A stretch of 64,000 bases of DNA from positions 18,645 through 82,644 of the forward strand of contig QPMI01000119.1 of assembly GCA_004431415.1 (NCBI GenBank), given 5' to 3'. Made by a program: the position numbers and the translations under genes. Shown here piece by piece: positions 46,044-57,478 of this stretch. This stretch comes from Cyanophora paradoxa. Taxonomy: Eukaryota; Glaucocystophyceae; Cyanophorales; Cyanophoraceae. The first letter of the stretch is position 1. Each line of letters starts with the position of its first letter. Under the pieces are notes generated by a model, which worked only from the letters and a program-made list of their open reading frames with translations, ran no database searches and was not told the origin of the DNA.

Positions 46044-46445
46044 ATGAATACTCATCGAGGCTTCCATGTGATGCTGGATTACAAATTCAGAACCCAATTA
46101 GCAGTAGGAATGGAGGACTTGGAGACAACAACCAGGTGGTTAATGCAGTTCTTGCAAACTATTATTCAAGAGCAAGGTATTCGAGTAGTTCACAAGCATT
46201 GCGAGATTTTCGATGGTGGTATTTCTCCTCCTGGTTTTGCAATGGTTCTTCTGCTGGATGAGAGCCACTGCACTGCTCATTGTTACTCAAATGAAGGTAT
46301 GTTGGCGATTGATATATTCAGTTGTGGATTAGAAGCAGAGAGAAAAACCACGAGAGTATCTCATGAGATAGATGAGAGAATAACAGGTGTGTTTTCAGGG
46401 TTGGAGAAATCGGAGAAACATAGAGTATTGCGATTTCCGAGTTAG
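46044..46445 (+). CDS. speD-like: S-adenosylmethionine decarboxylase homologue (SpeD-like)
   Basis: The 133-residue protein fits the prokaryotic-type AdoMet decarboxylase, a pyruvoyl enzyme that makes the aminopropyl donor for spermidine. Its self-cleavage site is ESH with Ser74; His79 and Cys94 follow at +5 and +20, the same spacing as the processing His and catalytic Cys of the family, in AH and IDIFSCG. An N-terminal RGFHVMLD matches the family's start. Some viral homologues decarboxylate ornithine or arginine instead, so substrate is open. The last 30 codons lie inside the right terminal repeat. No other polyamine gene was seen in the element. Confidence 0.8.
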   Translation: MNTHRGFHVMLDYKFRTQLAVGMEDLETTTRWLMQFLQTIIQEQGIRVVHKHCEIFDGGISPPGFAMVLLLDESHCTAHCYSNEGMLAIDIFSCGLEAERKTTRVSHEIDERITGVFSGLEKSEKHRVLRFPS

Positions 46446-47527
46446 TTGACACTGAGAAATTCAGAATTTCAGATGGGCTTACTGAAAATGGTGTAGTAGG
46501 CACTTTAAAAATCGAAGTAGGCACTTTTTAATTGAAGTTAGGCACTTTTAATTGACGTTAGGCACTTAGGCACCTTTTCTGGAAATTCTCTATAAAAACT
46601 AAAATCAACGTTTTGAAAAACACAAGTTGATGTATTTGGGACTTCTTTTTAATTCTCGATTAAGAAGTGCCTAACCGCCTAAACCGCCTACCAAAGATGC
46701 CTACTTCGATTGATCGATCGGAGACCATGCAACTCTGTGACAATTTTTCGAAGAGAAAATGCCCATCCCCAATCTTCTCAATTGTTTAATTGGAGACCAT
46801 GCAACTCTGTGACACTTTTTCAATGCAAAAATGTACATCAGCAATCTCATCGATTGTTTAATTGGACATAATGCAGTACCGATATATTCCAATAGAAAAT
46901 CCCGCAATCTAATCGATTGTTTAATTGGAGATAATGCAACTCTGTGACACTTTTTGGGTGCAAAAATGTACATCCGCAATCCCATCGATTGTTTAATTGG
47001 ACATAATGCAACTCTGTGACACTTTTTGCGTTTTTCGATACAGAATGGGCGGTGGTCTACTTCAATACCAAAGAGATATATCGAGTTTATGCGAATTTAT
47101 GCGAATTTATGCGAATTAATCGCGATTATATCGTTCTTTAAGTAGTTTAATGTTAATCAATCGAAGTTATATATGTAATCGACAAAGAACATATTATATC
47201 GATATAATATCGATTGAATCAATCGTGAATATGCATTAAATTAAACGCGTTTATCATTTTTAATACAAAGTTTGCATTATTTTATACAAAGTTTGCATTA
47301 TTTTATACAAAATTTGCATTATTTTATACAAAATTTGCATTATTTTATACAAAATTTGCATTATTTTATACAAAATTTGCATAAAAAGTTAAAGAAATTA
47401 ATCGATAAATATGTATTTTAGTATTAAATTAACACATATTGAAAAACGAATTTAAATCCAGAGTGAATCGAGATCGCGAAGCGATCGAGATGAACGAAGG
47501 GATTTAAATTCGTTTTTCAATATGTGT
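46353..47527 (-). repeat. Right terminal inverted repeat (1175 bp)
   Basis: Mirror copy of 20339-21513. Its inner border falls within the SpeD-like gene, at codon 104. It contains the TAGGCAC cluster (46497-46700), the GTGTCACAGAGTTGCAT repeats, the 21-bp AT repeats and the terminal hairpin. The equal lengths and identical compared stretches suggest recent homogenisation or recent insertion. Confidence 0.95.
47432..47527. repeat. Terminal hairpin palindrome, right end
   Basis: Mirror image of 20339-20434: 28-base arms at 47432-47459 and 47500-47527 around a 40-base middle with the GATCGC-GAA-GCGATC stem. Confidence 0.9.
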
Positions 47528-47533
47528 GCTGCC
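47528..47533. repeat. Target-site duplication, right copy (GCTGCC)
   Basis: GCTGCC follows the last base of the right terminal repeat, matching 20333-20338. Confidence 0.93.
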
Positions 47534-50500
47534 TGCGCCTTGCAGTGGCTTCCCGCGTTCTCGAACGCCCGCTTCGCCGAATCGAACTGTCGACGCTCAA
47601 GAAACTGCTGCCCGCGTGCCTCCCACTCGGCTGGCGAGCTCTCTTTGATGCGGGGTGCACCCTCCAGCTCCGCGCTCGCAACCTGTGACCCCAGTTTCTG
47701 TGAGGCGATCGAGATGTCAGGAAGTAAGACCAGAAGTAAAATGCAAGGCGGGGGGCGCGCCTGCACGACTTTGCATGACAAGAGAAGGCCAAAGATCGGC
47801 TGGCTGAGCGATTCTTTCTCGTCGTACATCCTGCAAACGGCGCAGGAAAAGAAGTGAGCTGGATCGGAGCTAGAAGTGAACAGCAGATGGAGTGAGATGT
47901 ATGTCTGTGTACCATACAGCGCGCTTTGCGCGAGTGATCGCTGTGTATAAATGCTTCAACTCCGTAGCGACCAGCCGGTGCTTGTGCGGATCAAAGCAGC
48001 CACCACCTCGTTTGTTGACCTTGCAATTGACCTCTTCGGGCTCTTCGCATTTCAGATTCTCATTCGGAAGCGAGAGCGAGAACGCTTGTGCGGACCTGGC
48101 GCTCAAGAGATTCGAAGTCAACGGGTGCCGCTGGCCCGCCTGAACCAGGAATGGCCGTGGACGCTTTGGCTCGCAGCTCCATTCTGGCCCTGAACTCGCG
48201 GACTGCTTCGCGCCACATCGCTATCCGCTCGCGATCGTCGCCGCCCGGAGAGTCCTTGAAGAAATTGAATCTGCAAGGAAACATGAGCTGCACCCCAGAG
48301 AGAGGCAGCCGAGCCGCGCGACGCCGCACAAGAGGACATCTTCGAACTCCAGGCCTTTAGTCTCCTCCACCGTCAGTATGTTCGACCGCCCAAGCGCTTT
48401 TTCCAGCGGCGCCTTCAACACTTCCCCCCTCACAATCACGACCTGTGCATGCCCCGGAGTCGGCGTGAGGCAGACATGGATGAAAACGCCACAGCATGCA
48501 GACCTGATCAGCGCCCAGGTGAAGCTCGGGCGAAGGACACTTGGCCGCCTGGGAGCCGAAAAAGGACGCAGCAAGGTCCGGGAGATTGCGGAACGGAAGC
48601 AACGTCGGCTTCGGCCCACTCCGTAACCCTGCGCGAGCCTGAGCAGATCCAGACGCGGATAGGCCATGCCAAATGACCGCCGAGAAAGCACGGCGCACCG
48701 GTGTCGTGCGGGAGGACATCGATCTCGCGGTGGAATAAAAGCTCGAGCATATCGACGACAATGGAGGAGCACACTAGAATTTCTGAGTGAGACCGATAAT
48801 TCTGCATATGCATCCACGTTGGCGTGACTGACGCGACCGACTTGAATGCACGCATTTGAATTCGCACCTGAGTGAGACGCCAGATGGGACCATGATCGGG
48901 AGAGACCAGCGCGCAGCGGGCAAACCCCGTGGCGCCCACTTCAGAGTGGAAGAGGGAACGCAGGTCGCAGAAGCGGAACGAAAGGCCACGGGCGATTGTC
49001 TAATGGTTCGTCAGTGGCACGATCTTACATGTGGATCAAATGCGAGGTCAGCACTTGGCACGTGTCCCCGCAGAAGAAGAGCCCCCCTGGATCGCCGCAC
49101 ACGGCCGCCACCAGCGCCAGTTCCGCCTGCGTAAAGTCCTGCACCTGCAGCGGAAGTCGCGGCCAGCTTGCGACGCCGAACGCAGCCGGCTCGCCTCGTC
49201 GACGATGATCTCGTGCAGAGGCGGCCCCCTGTACCCGGCCAGAGCCACCTCGCGGTAGATGTGATGAACGGCGTCCTGAGCGATCGTGAACCACAGCGAT
49301 CGGCGTCACGTGCACTCTAGATCTCCTTGCAGAAATGAACCACAAAAAATACGCACGGTGACATCATAGAGGTTGCGGCGTCGCTTTGCGTCACGGTAGG
49401 CACCGTGCAGCTCGTAGATAGCCTGGCGCTGCTCCTCGTCCAGCCGCGACCTGCACTCAGAAAGCTCAGCGAGCCTAGTGAAGGGACGGGCAGGGTTGGA
49501 AAACGCACCGGTTGCGTCCAAGCGCCAGGTACGCGTCCCGATCAAGGTACCCCTCCTCGCAACCAAGGCTCTCAGCACTGCCCCTGCAAAAGTATATCGA
49601 TATGAGAAGGCAGTGGAACACGATGCTCAGAAAAAGGGGCACTGGATCAGGGAGAGGAACTCGGTCCAGACGAGCACCGGGTGTGGAAGGTGGAGCTTCG
49701 CGGCACCCTTGGCCGATGAGAGGGCGGGCCAGAGCTCCTCCTCGAACAGCTCGAACGTCACCAGCCGCGCCCCCGGCGGCCGTGGAAAGAACCTCCGCGC
49801 CAGCGTCCCGTCCACCAGCTGCAGCCACTTGCGCCCCGTCACTGTACATGTCGCGGGAATGAGCGGATGGGTCGAGGTGCGGAGAGGGGGCATGGCTCGA
49901 ACCGAAGAGGGGGTACGAGCCATCGGAAACAGCGGCCAGCGAGTCGGGGAGCTCGTCATCCGTGCGGCCGAGCGGAGGGAGGGGCTCCTCGCCCTCCAGA
50001 GGCCGGGAGAGGAGCGCGTGACCCTCCTCCTGTCCGGAGCTGGGATGCGCACGGGGGGCGGGAGCGACGACGCGGGCCTGGGAGGCTCACGAGGCGGGAG
50101 AAGAGGCGGCGGACTTCGGCGAGGAGCGAGGGGTTCATCGTGAGAAAGACGGCGCGCAGGTGCCCCGACGGCAACCGCGTGGCCCCGCGCCCCAGCGACC
50201 AGTACGCGTGGTAGCGCGCCCACAGCCTGCGAAAATAGACGGGGTCAGCCGAGTTGCAGGCTTTGAGATCGGCTCAGCCGCGCCGCACCGAACGATGGCG
50301 CAGCTTGTCTTGCCCGTGCCGCTTCTGCCGACGGCGAGGACGGGGCCGGCCGCGCAGATCAAATTCAGCCCCGCCGTCCTTATCATGAGGCGCGGCGCCA
50401 CGATCAGGGAAGGTGTCCAGAGAAGAGATACTCGCGCGGCGAACAAAATTTCGGCACGATCGGCAGGCGAGACGTCGTCAGAGCCGCTGGCGAGCGAGCG

Positions 50501-51685
50501 CCCCGCGAGTGCCCTTCGAGCGGTGTCTGCCGCGAGGGATCGCACGTCTCGCAGCACCCGCACGTCTGCAGACCGGTACGTCAACGCTAACATCCGTGAA
50601 TCCGCTTCTGTACGAGTGGGCCCGCGGACCGTCCTCGATGCGGGGACGAGCTTGAGGGTTCGCGGCCGCGCGGCCCTCCTGCGGCCCATCTGCGGCCACT
50701 CCGGAAGGCGGCTCGACGGCGGCCAGCGCGGAAAGCTCCAGCGTGAACTCCTCCACCAGAAAGTCGGTGGGAGGCCGCTCCTCTGCCGGCAGGCTCCGCG
50801 GGGCGCGCACTCCGTTCGCGTCCGGCGGACGCGCCGGGGGGCGCGGCAGCACGCATACGGCCGCCTGCCGCCGCCGGAAGCGCCTGCAGATCCCCTCCAC
50901 GGATGCTTGGACGCCGTCGTGGCTGCATACGTCCCTGCACATGTCGCGGCGATGATCGAGGCGCCGGGCAGCAGGCGGGCGGGCGGAGGCCGGCACCAAA
51001 GGAGGATCTTGTCACGCCAGCAGGCATGCCGCTCTGAGAAGCCGAATACCTGTGAGCGGGGGATCATGATCAGCGCGGACTTGAGCGCGCGCGTCTTGGG
51101 GCGGAGAAGGACCTCCTCCCAGAGCAGCCGCCAGCCGAGCGGCAGGCACGTTTCAAAGAGCGCGAGGTTCGCTTCGACCTGCTCGCAGCCCGCGTGAGAG
51201 GCCGGCTTGGCTCCGAGTGGCGACGTACGTGGGTGAGGGGCTTCGCGTGGTTCACCGCGCTCCTGAAATCGCGCCCTTCGACCAGCAGCCGCAGCTTCTT
51301 GAGCGTGGGAACTCGCAGTGCGGAGTCGAGGTTCCGCCACGACCTAAAGAAGCGCCTCGTGACCTCCACCTCCCTGCGAGCCGTACGCGTCGCGGCATGA
51401 GCTGCTGGTATGGTATATGTAGACGGATGCGCACCAGCAGTCCCGGCCGCGTGAGGTTTCGGCGAGCTCCGCAGCGAGCGCCTGCACGCTCACATTACGC
51501 TGGTCCTCGCCAGCGTCCAGATCTGCAGCTCCAGCTGCAGGAGCGCCAGCCGCAGTCGCGACCGCGGCTGCCGGGGCCGGCGCGGGACCGGGCGCGTGCT
51601 CATCGGCTCCAAGTACGATCGGCGGGAGCGGAGGGATCGGCGATCGCTCCCGCTGAGCGTCGAGGTACTCGATGGCGGTTTCCAT
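47528..51685 (-). pseudogene. 5' part of host TRANK1-like UvrD helicase gene, interrupted by element B
   Basis: This is a multi-exon host gene. From the ATG at 51685 come a linker-rich N-terminus, RRFFRSWRNLDSALRVPTLKKL (about 51300-51365), a Walker A GRSGTGKTS (about 50300-50330), motif Ia AVFLTMNPSLLAEV (about 50120-50160) and WLQLVDGTLARRFFPRP (about 49780-49830). Then VLVWTEF (about 49660), motif II IIVDEA (about 49205) with QAELALV and GLFFCGDTCQ (about 49060-49130), KGLEFEDVLL (about 48335-48365) and TAITRAKRAVWYT (about 47910-47945). This order matches the TPR/ankyrin-repeat-containing UvrD-like helicases (TRANK1 type). A TPR-like segment RRQFDSAKRAFENAG runs into the insertion point. 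Exon borders are approximate. Confidence 0.8.
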
Positions 51686-52339
51686 CGCGGGCGGGGCTCA
51701 CCCCATCATGTCTATCGCATTCTTCACGATCCAAAGCTTGATACAAACGCCGCGGAACATCCTAGCAGGTCCGGTCAAGGTCCGGAAGACGCAATGCATC
51801 CGGCTGCGGCGCCGCCGCGCCGGTGGCCATGGGGACTTGCAATTGACGGGCCTGGTACCTGGGTACGTGGGCAGTAAGCTGCTGCATGCGCAGGTACCGG
51901 TACCGCGCGCGGCCGGCCGCGGTGGAGCTCCGAGGCTCGCGATCGAGTCAGCGGCCACGCGCCGCGCCGGCCGAGGCCCCGCGCGGCCTGTACTGATACA
52001 TATCGATCATGATCAAATAGCTATATATAGCGGGCCATTACTAAGTTCACGGTTAGCGGCAGCTCGCCGACTCCGGCAGACTCCGCGGCCGTCATGATAT
52101 CGATCAGTCCTTGCCAGCCTGGCAGCTCGCGATCGGCAAGTCTGGTAGTCGGATCGCGACCAACAGATCCAGATCTAGACTGTCGGACTCCGGGGTCCAC
52201 GGGGGCTCGAGCCGCACACGGCGATCCCGCTGGTGCATTACAGACTCACCGGGGGGTCGCCAGGGTGCATGCGCAGCCTCGCAGGCGAGTAAGTTACTAG
52301 AGGAGCTAGCTTGAAAGAAGGGGGGCGGGGCGGGACGGG
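51686..52339. other. Host intergenic region, no gene seen
   Basis: About 650 bp between the 5' end of the TRANK1-like gene and the 3' end of the coproporphyrinogen oxidase gene; both are on the minus strand. It includes an AT-rich island with ATATCGATCATGATCAAATAG and TATATATAG (about 51997-52030) that could be promoter DNA for the helicase gene. Confidence 0.5.
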
Positions 52340-53755
52340 TCAGAGCCAGTCGCGGGGGTTGGTGCAGGCGTCGAGGAGGTCGGCCTCGGGGGAGCCGGCG
52401 GGGGGCTTGTGGTCGTACTCCCAGCGGGCGGTGAGGGGCAGGCTCATCTGCGCCCCGGGGCCCCCTCACTCGGCCGAGGCCGCTTGGCGCGGGGCGGGCG
52501 GGGCGGGGCGGGGCGGGGCGGACGAGGATGGACTCGATGCGGCCGCCGGTGCGGAGGCCGAAGGTCGTGCCGCGGTCGTAGACGAGGTTGAACTCGACGT
52601 AGCGCCCGCGCCGGATCTGCTGCCACTCCTTCTGCTCCGGCGTGTACGCCGTGTCGATCCGCTTGCGCATCACCGGCACGTACGCGTCCAGCACCGCCCC
52701 CGCGCACGACCGCTGGAACGCCAGGATGTCCTCCTGCTCGGGAGCTCGAGGGCAGGCGGGGGCGGGGGCGGGGGGCGGGGCGGGGGGCGGACGGGGTTGC
52801 GGTCGTTCTGGTCATCGAAGAAGATGCCGCCGAGGCCGCGGCGCTCGCCGCGGTGCTTGATCAGGAAGTACTCGTCGCACCACTTCTTGAACTTGGGGTA
52901 GTACTCCGGGTCGTGCTTGTCGCACGCCGCCTTGAGCGTCCCGTGGAAGTGCTTCATGTCCTCCGGGTACACGTACGACGGCGTCTGCGCCCCGCCGCCG
53001 TCGGCCCCCGCGCGGACGCCGGGCGGGTGCGAGGAGGAGGGAGGGCGCACGATGTCCGTGCCGCCGCCGAACCACCAGAGGGCGGGCGTGTCCTTGCCGT
53101 CGCCCGTCTGCAGCGCCGGGCCGTCGGCGGGACGCGGCGGGGCCCGAGGGGCGACGGCGGACCTCGAAGTAGCGGTAGTTGAAGTGCATCGTCGGCGCGT
53201 GCGGGTTCCACGGGTGGAGCACCGAGCTGATCCCCGCTGCGCCCCGCGCGTCGGGCTGTGCCCCGCGGCGGGCGGGGCGGGGCGGGGCGGGGACGGACAG
53301 GCGAAGAAGGGGACGTTCTCGTTGCTGATGTTGGAGCCGTCGCCGTTGAGGCGCGTGGTCGCCTGGCGCACCGCCTCCGGGGGCATGGTGCCGTACACCA
53401 CCGACACGTTCACGCCGGCCTTCTCGAAGACGCGCCCGTTCTGCCCGCGCCCGTCGCCAAAAGGAAGGAAAGAGCGATGGCAAAGCTTCGCGCACCGTGA
53501 GGACGCGGGAGATGCCGCCGCCGCCGCCGGGGCGGGTCCACGCGTCCTGGCGGAAGGTCGCCTCGCCGTCGAGCTCCTCCAGGCCCTTGCAGATCATGTC
53601 CTGTCCCTCCGCCGTTCACGGCGCCGCCGGAGAGAGGTGGGAGCGCGGCGCGATCGCACCTGCGCCTCGCGGTAGAGCTGCTCGACCTTGGCGCGCATGT
53701 TGCTCGGGGCCGACTCGGCCCCGCTCCGCAGGAAGCTGTCCGGCACGACCTGCAT
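52340..53755 (-). CDS. CPOX/hemF: Coproporphyrinogen III oxidase (oxygen-dependent), multi-exon
   Basis: The enzyme oxidatively decarboxylates coproporphyrinogen III to protoporphyrinogen IX in haem and chlorophyll synthesis. Family blocks occur in order on the minus strand: [119 protein letters not shown] and the C-terminal [15 protein letters not shown] ending at 52340. Introns between them are short and CCCCG-rich, with GT at the donor. An upstream Ala/Ser/Pro-rich segment (to about 53900) could be a plastid transit peptide; the true first exon is not resolved. Confidence 0.93.
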
Positions 53756-54125
53756 CCAGACGCGCGGACGACGTCAGTCGACGTCGCGCTGCGGCGTGCG
53801 GGGAGGCCGCACGTCCGTCGCCACATGCTCCTCAATCCCCTTCTGCTGGGCGGGGGCGGCCTCGGCGCGGGCGCCGGCGAACTGGCGGCCAGCAACGAAG
53901 CTAGCACGCTTGCCGACGGCCGGGAGGGACCCAGCGAAGAAGCTGGAGTGCCGGGCAGAAGTGATCTTGCTGCGCGGCGGCTGGCATGCCTTCCGCGAGC
54001 TGGACGAGATTCCAGAAGCGCGTGCCGACACCACCGCGGGCGCCGGAACGAGGAACGCCGACTCCATAGTTGTGGCGGAGCGGATCAGATCTTCCCGACG
54101 CTCTACCCCGGCTTGCTTAAAAAAA

Positions 54126-54973
54126 ATGGCCGCCGCTGGGAAGTGCGTCGTGTGCTCGACGGCGGACGGCAAGTACAAGTGTGAGCACCGCGCTCGCGTT
54201 GCACGCCACCTCCGACCCGGCCTGCGTCGCCGGTCGCCGCTCGCCTCGCTGACTGTCGTCCCGCCGCGCAGGCCCCACGTGCCGAGCAAAGTAGTGCGTT
54301 TCACGTACGCCGTCTTGACGCCTCGCGCGGCTGATCGCAGCGCGAGCGCAGCTGCTCCGTAGACTGCTACAAGACGCACAGGCAACAACCCTGCGATCCG
54401 GCACCAGCGCAGCAATCGGCACCGGGACCGTCCTTAAAGCCGCACTGGGGTGAACCGCGTCGCGGCCGCCGCCCGCGAGATCGAGCGGCCAGTTGCCGAC
54501 GCCGGCGCAGGGCCCGGGTCGGCGGAGCGGGATCGGGACCCGCAGCTCTTCCCCGATGAGGAGGAGTTTAAGAAGCTGACGCCGGAGCAGCTGGAGAGGC
54601 TCGGTGCGTGCCAGCGCCGCGCGCTGCGGCCGCGAGCGGCGGGCCTGAGGCGCGGCAGACGCGTTCGCGGAGCGGGCGGTGGAGCTGCGGAGCGAGCGGC
54701 TGCGGGGGGAGATCCGGCGGATCGACGGGGCGCGGGGCCCCGGGGAGAAGGAGCGCCTCCTCGACGCCGCCCTCGCCGTCCCCGAGTTCGCGCAGGCCCG
54801 CCCCGCCCCTCCCCGCCCCGCTCCAGCCCGCCCGGTTCGCGTGCGCGCGGGGCCGAGCGGCGAGGGCGCAGGCGGTGGAGGAGATGCTGGTGGCCGTGGG
54901 CCTGCGCGAGGCCCGCGCCCCGGGGCCCCTCGCCCAGGCCCTCCAGCAGGCCGCAGACGCAATTCCCCCGTAG
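54126..54973 (+). CDS. HIT-type zinc finger protein, ZNHIT3-like
   Basis: The first exon codes for MAAAGKCVVCSTADGKYKC, the first half of a zf-HIT finger; a later exon supplies CYKTHRQQPC, its second half. The middle exon is small and not fully resolved. Downstream exons give LFPDEEEFKKLTPEQLERLG, an ELRSERLRGEIRRID helix and a C-terminal AVEEMLVAVGLREA block with a stop near 54973, the layout of ZNHIT3 proteins, which act in box C/D snoRNP assembly. Introns interrupt at 54180, about 54290 and about 54605, and near 54800. Function in snoRNP biogenesis is inferred from family. Confidence 0.75.
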
Positions 54974-55031
54974 TCTCTCAATTCACACGGGCGGGCACCT
55001 CGGCGGGGGCGGAGGTGAGGGCGAGGGCGAT

Positions 55032-57368
55032 CTAGGTCGCCCACGCGGCGGACTTGCTGCGCGGGGAGCGCAGGCGCCTCGCCGCGGCGGCTGCGGGGCG
55101 TGAGGGGCGGCGCGGGGCGGGGGCCGGGGCCGGGGCGTGCACCGAGGGCCGACGCGAGGGAAGGCTTGAGCTTCTTCGCGGCCGGCGGCGTGGAGGGCGC
55201 CGCCGGGGCCCCCGAGCTTGTGCTCGAATCCGAGGGGGCCTCACGCTCCTCCTCCGACAGGGCCTCCGCCGCGGGCGGCCCCTCCGACACTGCGGCCCCC
55301 GCCGGCCCCGCGGCACCCTCGGCGGGGGCGGGGGCGGGGCGGCCTCCTCGCCGGGGCGGCCTCGGGGCGGGGAGGAAGGCGAGGCGGAGGCGGAGGCAGC
55401 CCGAGCGGGCCCCGCGCAGAGGCACCCACAGCTCCCGCCCCGCCCCGCCGCCCCGGCCCCGGCCCGGCCTCCGCCAGCCACGCCCCAGGCTCCGCCAGCA
55501 GCGCCGTCGTCAGGTCCACCTGCCTGCCGTCGGGAGAGGGCGGGGCGGGGGCGGGGGCGGGCGGGGCGGGCACGGAGGCGTGGCCGAGGGGCCGGTGGGG
55601 CCCGAGGCGGCCCCACTTGCGCAGGCGGAGCTCGAGGCGGGCCGGCCAGTCCCCCGCCGCCACCGGCAGCGCGAAGCGCGCGTCCCACGCCGCCCCGCCC
55701 TCCTGCGCCCCGCTCGCGGGGCGCCGGGCGGGGCGGCGCGGGGCGGCGGGCGGCGGGGCCGGACGGGGAGGGGGCGGGAGGCGAGGACGTGTGCGTCGCG
55801 CGGGGCGGCGCCGGCGGCGAGGAGGCGGAGCTCGCAGTAGGCGTCCCCCGCCCCTGCGCCGCCTCAGCTGCGGCGGCGGGGCCGGGGCGGGGCGGGGGCG
55901 GGGGCGGGCCGGAGGGTCGGGAGGGCGAGGGCGCGGGCCTCCAGCAGCTCCACCTGCACCGTCCCCGCCCGCCCCTCCCCGCGCCCCGCCCCTGCCCCTG
56001 CCCCCGCCCACCCCGCCCCGCCTCGAGCTCCCCGCCCGCCCGATAGCGCGCGGGGCGCGGCCGGCGCACCGGCGGGGGGTCGAGGGGAGAGTCGCTGGGG
56101 GAGGAGCGGGAGGCGGCGGGGCCAGACGGCGGTCTCGCGGAGGGCAGCGGCGGCCGCCCCCTTCACCGCCCGCGCCAGCAGCGGCAGGTCCGTCAGCCTG
56201 CGCGCCCGTCCATCGTCGGGGGCGGGGCGGGAGGGGGCGGGCGGGAGGGCGGGGGCGGACTCGAGGGAGAGGGGCGCCGGGGCGGGGAGGCGGAGGTCGA
56301 AGGAAGGGTCCCCGACAAAAGAGAGCGATGCCCCGGGCAGCGCCAGCGGCGCCAGCGGCCCCGCCCCCGGAGCGCCCGCCTCGGGCGCCTCCAGCCCGTC
56401 TTGGAACCCCACTCGCAGACGCGCCTGCGCGGGGCCGGCTTGGAACTCTAAGAGGGGCCGAGGGGCGGGAGACGAGCGCGGACCGTGCCGCTGATGGCGC
56501 TGATCTTTACGGTGCACGGCACGCGCCCGAGCCGCGTGGACGCCAGCACCTGCAGCCGCGCCGTCTGCCCCGCCTCAGGTCAGCCCCGCGCCAGGCCCGA
56601 GGTCGCGGGCGGAGCTGGGAGAGGAAATGCCTCAAGGAAGAAGATAGCTTCGACCTCGAAGGAGGGCGTGTGCGTCTCGAGGGCGCGCAGCTCGGAGAGG
56701 CGCGGCGGCCCCTTCGGCAGCTCCACCGATAGGAGTTCAAGCGCGCCGAGCCCGTGCGGGAGGCGCGCCGCCGCGAAAGGTGCCCGCATCACCTCTCGGA
56801 GCTGTTCCTCCACCAGCGGCGCGTACCAGCCCCATCCGCTTGGGGCGCGAAAAGCAGAATCCACGTGAAAAAGCAGAATGGGACAGGGTGGGCGGGAAAC
56901 GCGAAATTGCGGCTCGATGACGTCGACTCGTAGGGAGGCCGAGCACATCGCACAGCGGCTAGACAAGGAGGTGGAGGGCGCGGAGAGGGCGATCTCCTCG
57001 CTGAAGGCGGAGCTGACGGAGGCGCAGAAGGAGGCGCAGAAGCTCGCCGGGGATCGCGCCAGGGACCAGCGTCGTATCCCTTCTTCTCAGGCCAGCGCCG
57101 CGGGGGCGTCGACAGCGGCGCTGAGCTTTACGGTGCATCCCCGTCGCAGCCAGTACGCGCTCTCCCCGCCAGCATCCTCGTTCGGCTCGCCCAGCTTGCC
57201 GGAACGATGCACGAGCTGCGAGCGCCGCGCGTCCTTCCTGCGCGCCGAGCGGGCCACCCCGAGAGCAAGGTACAGCAGAGCGCTGAGCGCCGCCAGGCCC
57301 ACGTTCAGCCTTCCGAGCGCGTACGCTGCGACTGCCGCGAGCGCTAGCGCCGCTTCCGACCAGAGCAT
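55032..57368 (-). CDS. SMP-domain and C2-domain membrane-contact protein
   Basis: The first exon (from 57368) encodes MLWSEAALALAAVAAYALGR and a second hydrophobic stretch, a likely N-terminal membrane hairpin. Next exons contain WYAPLVEEQLREVMRAPF, then LELLSVELPKGPPRL, ARLQVLASTRLGRVPCTVKI and ARRLTDLPLLARAVKGAAAA with AVWP, which fit an SMP lipid-transfer domain. A C2-like block (VQVELLEARALALP, later ARFALPVAAGDWPARLELRL) follows. A Ser/Pro-rich tail ends at 55032. This matches extended-synaptotagmin or plant synaptotagmin proteins at endoplasmic reticulum contact sites. Exon borders within the GC-rich middle are uncertain. Confidence 0.7.
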
Positions 57369-57478
57369 CGCGTTATCGCGACGGCTTGAACGCTTGCGGC
57401 AGCAAGGCCGCGGAATCGCTCTACCCCTCTACACGGGATTCGGCGACTCGCCGCAGAGCGCGGCCGCAGTGGGGCGCG

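Larger units (their letters stand above)
20339..47527. mobile_element. Element B: complete Polinton-like provirus with long TIRs
   Basis: The element is 27,189 bp long. It begins ACACATATTG and ends CAATATGTGT, has 1175-bp inverted repeats at both ends and is flanked by GCTGCC duplications. It carries genes for capsid, packaging ATPase, minor capsid proteins, TVPol-helicase, PolB, integrase, lipase, fibres and a SpeD homologue. Presence of rve integrase and PolB fits Polintons, while no adenain-like protease was found, so Polinton-like virus is the safer name. The perfect duplication and the apparently unchanged terminal repeats point to a recent insertion. Its base composition differs sharply from the host DNA on both sides. 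Confidence 0.95.

Noticed and set aside
55218-56732. 504-codon plus-strand frame rich in Arg/Gly/Pro
   Set aside because: Antisense shadow of the SMP-C2 gene without recognisable domains.
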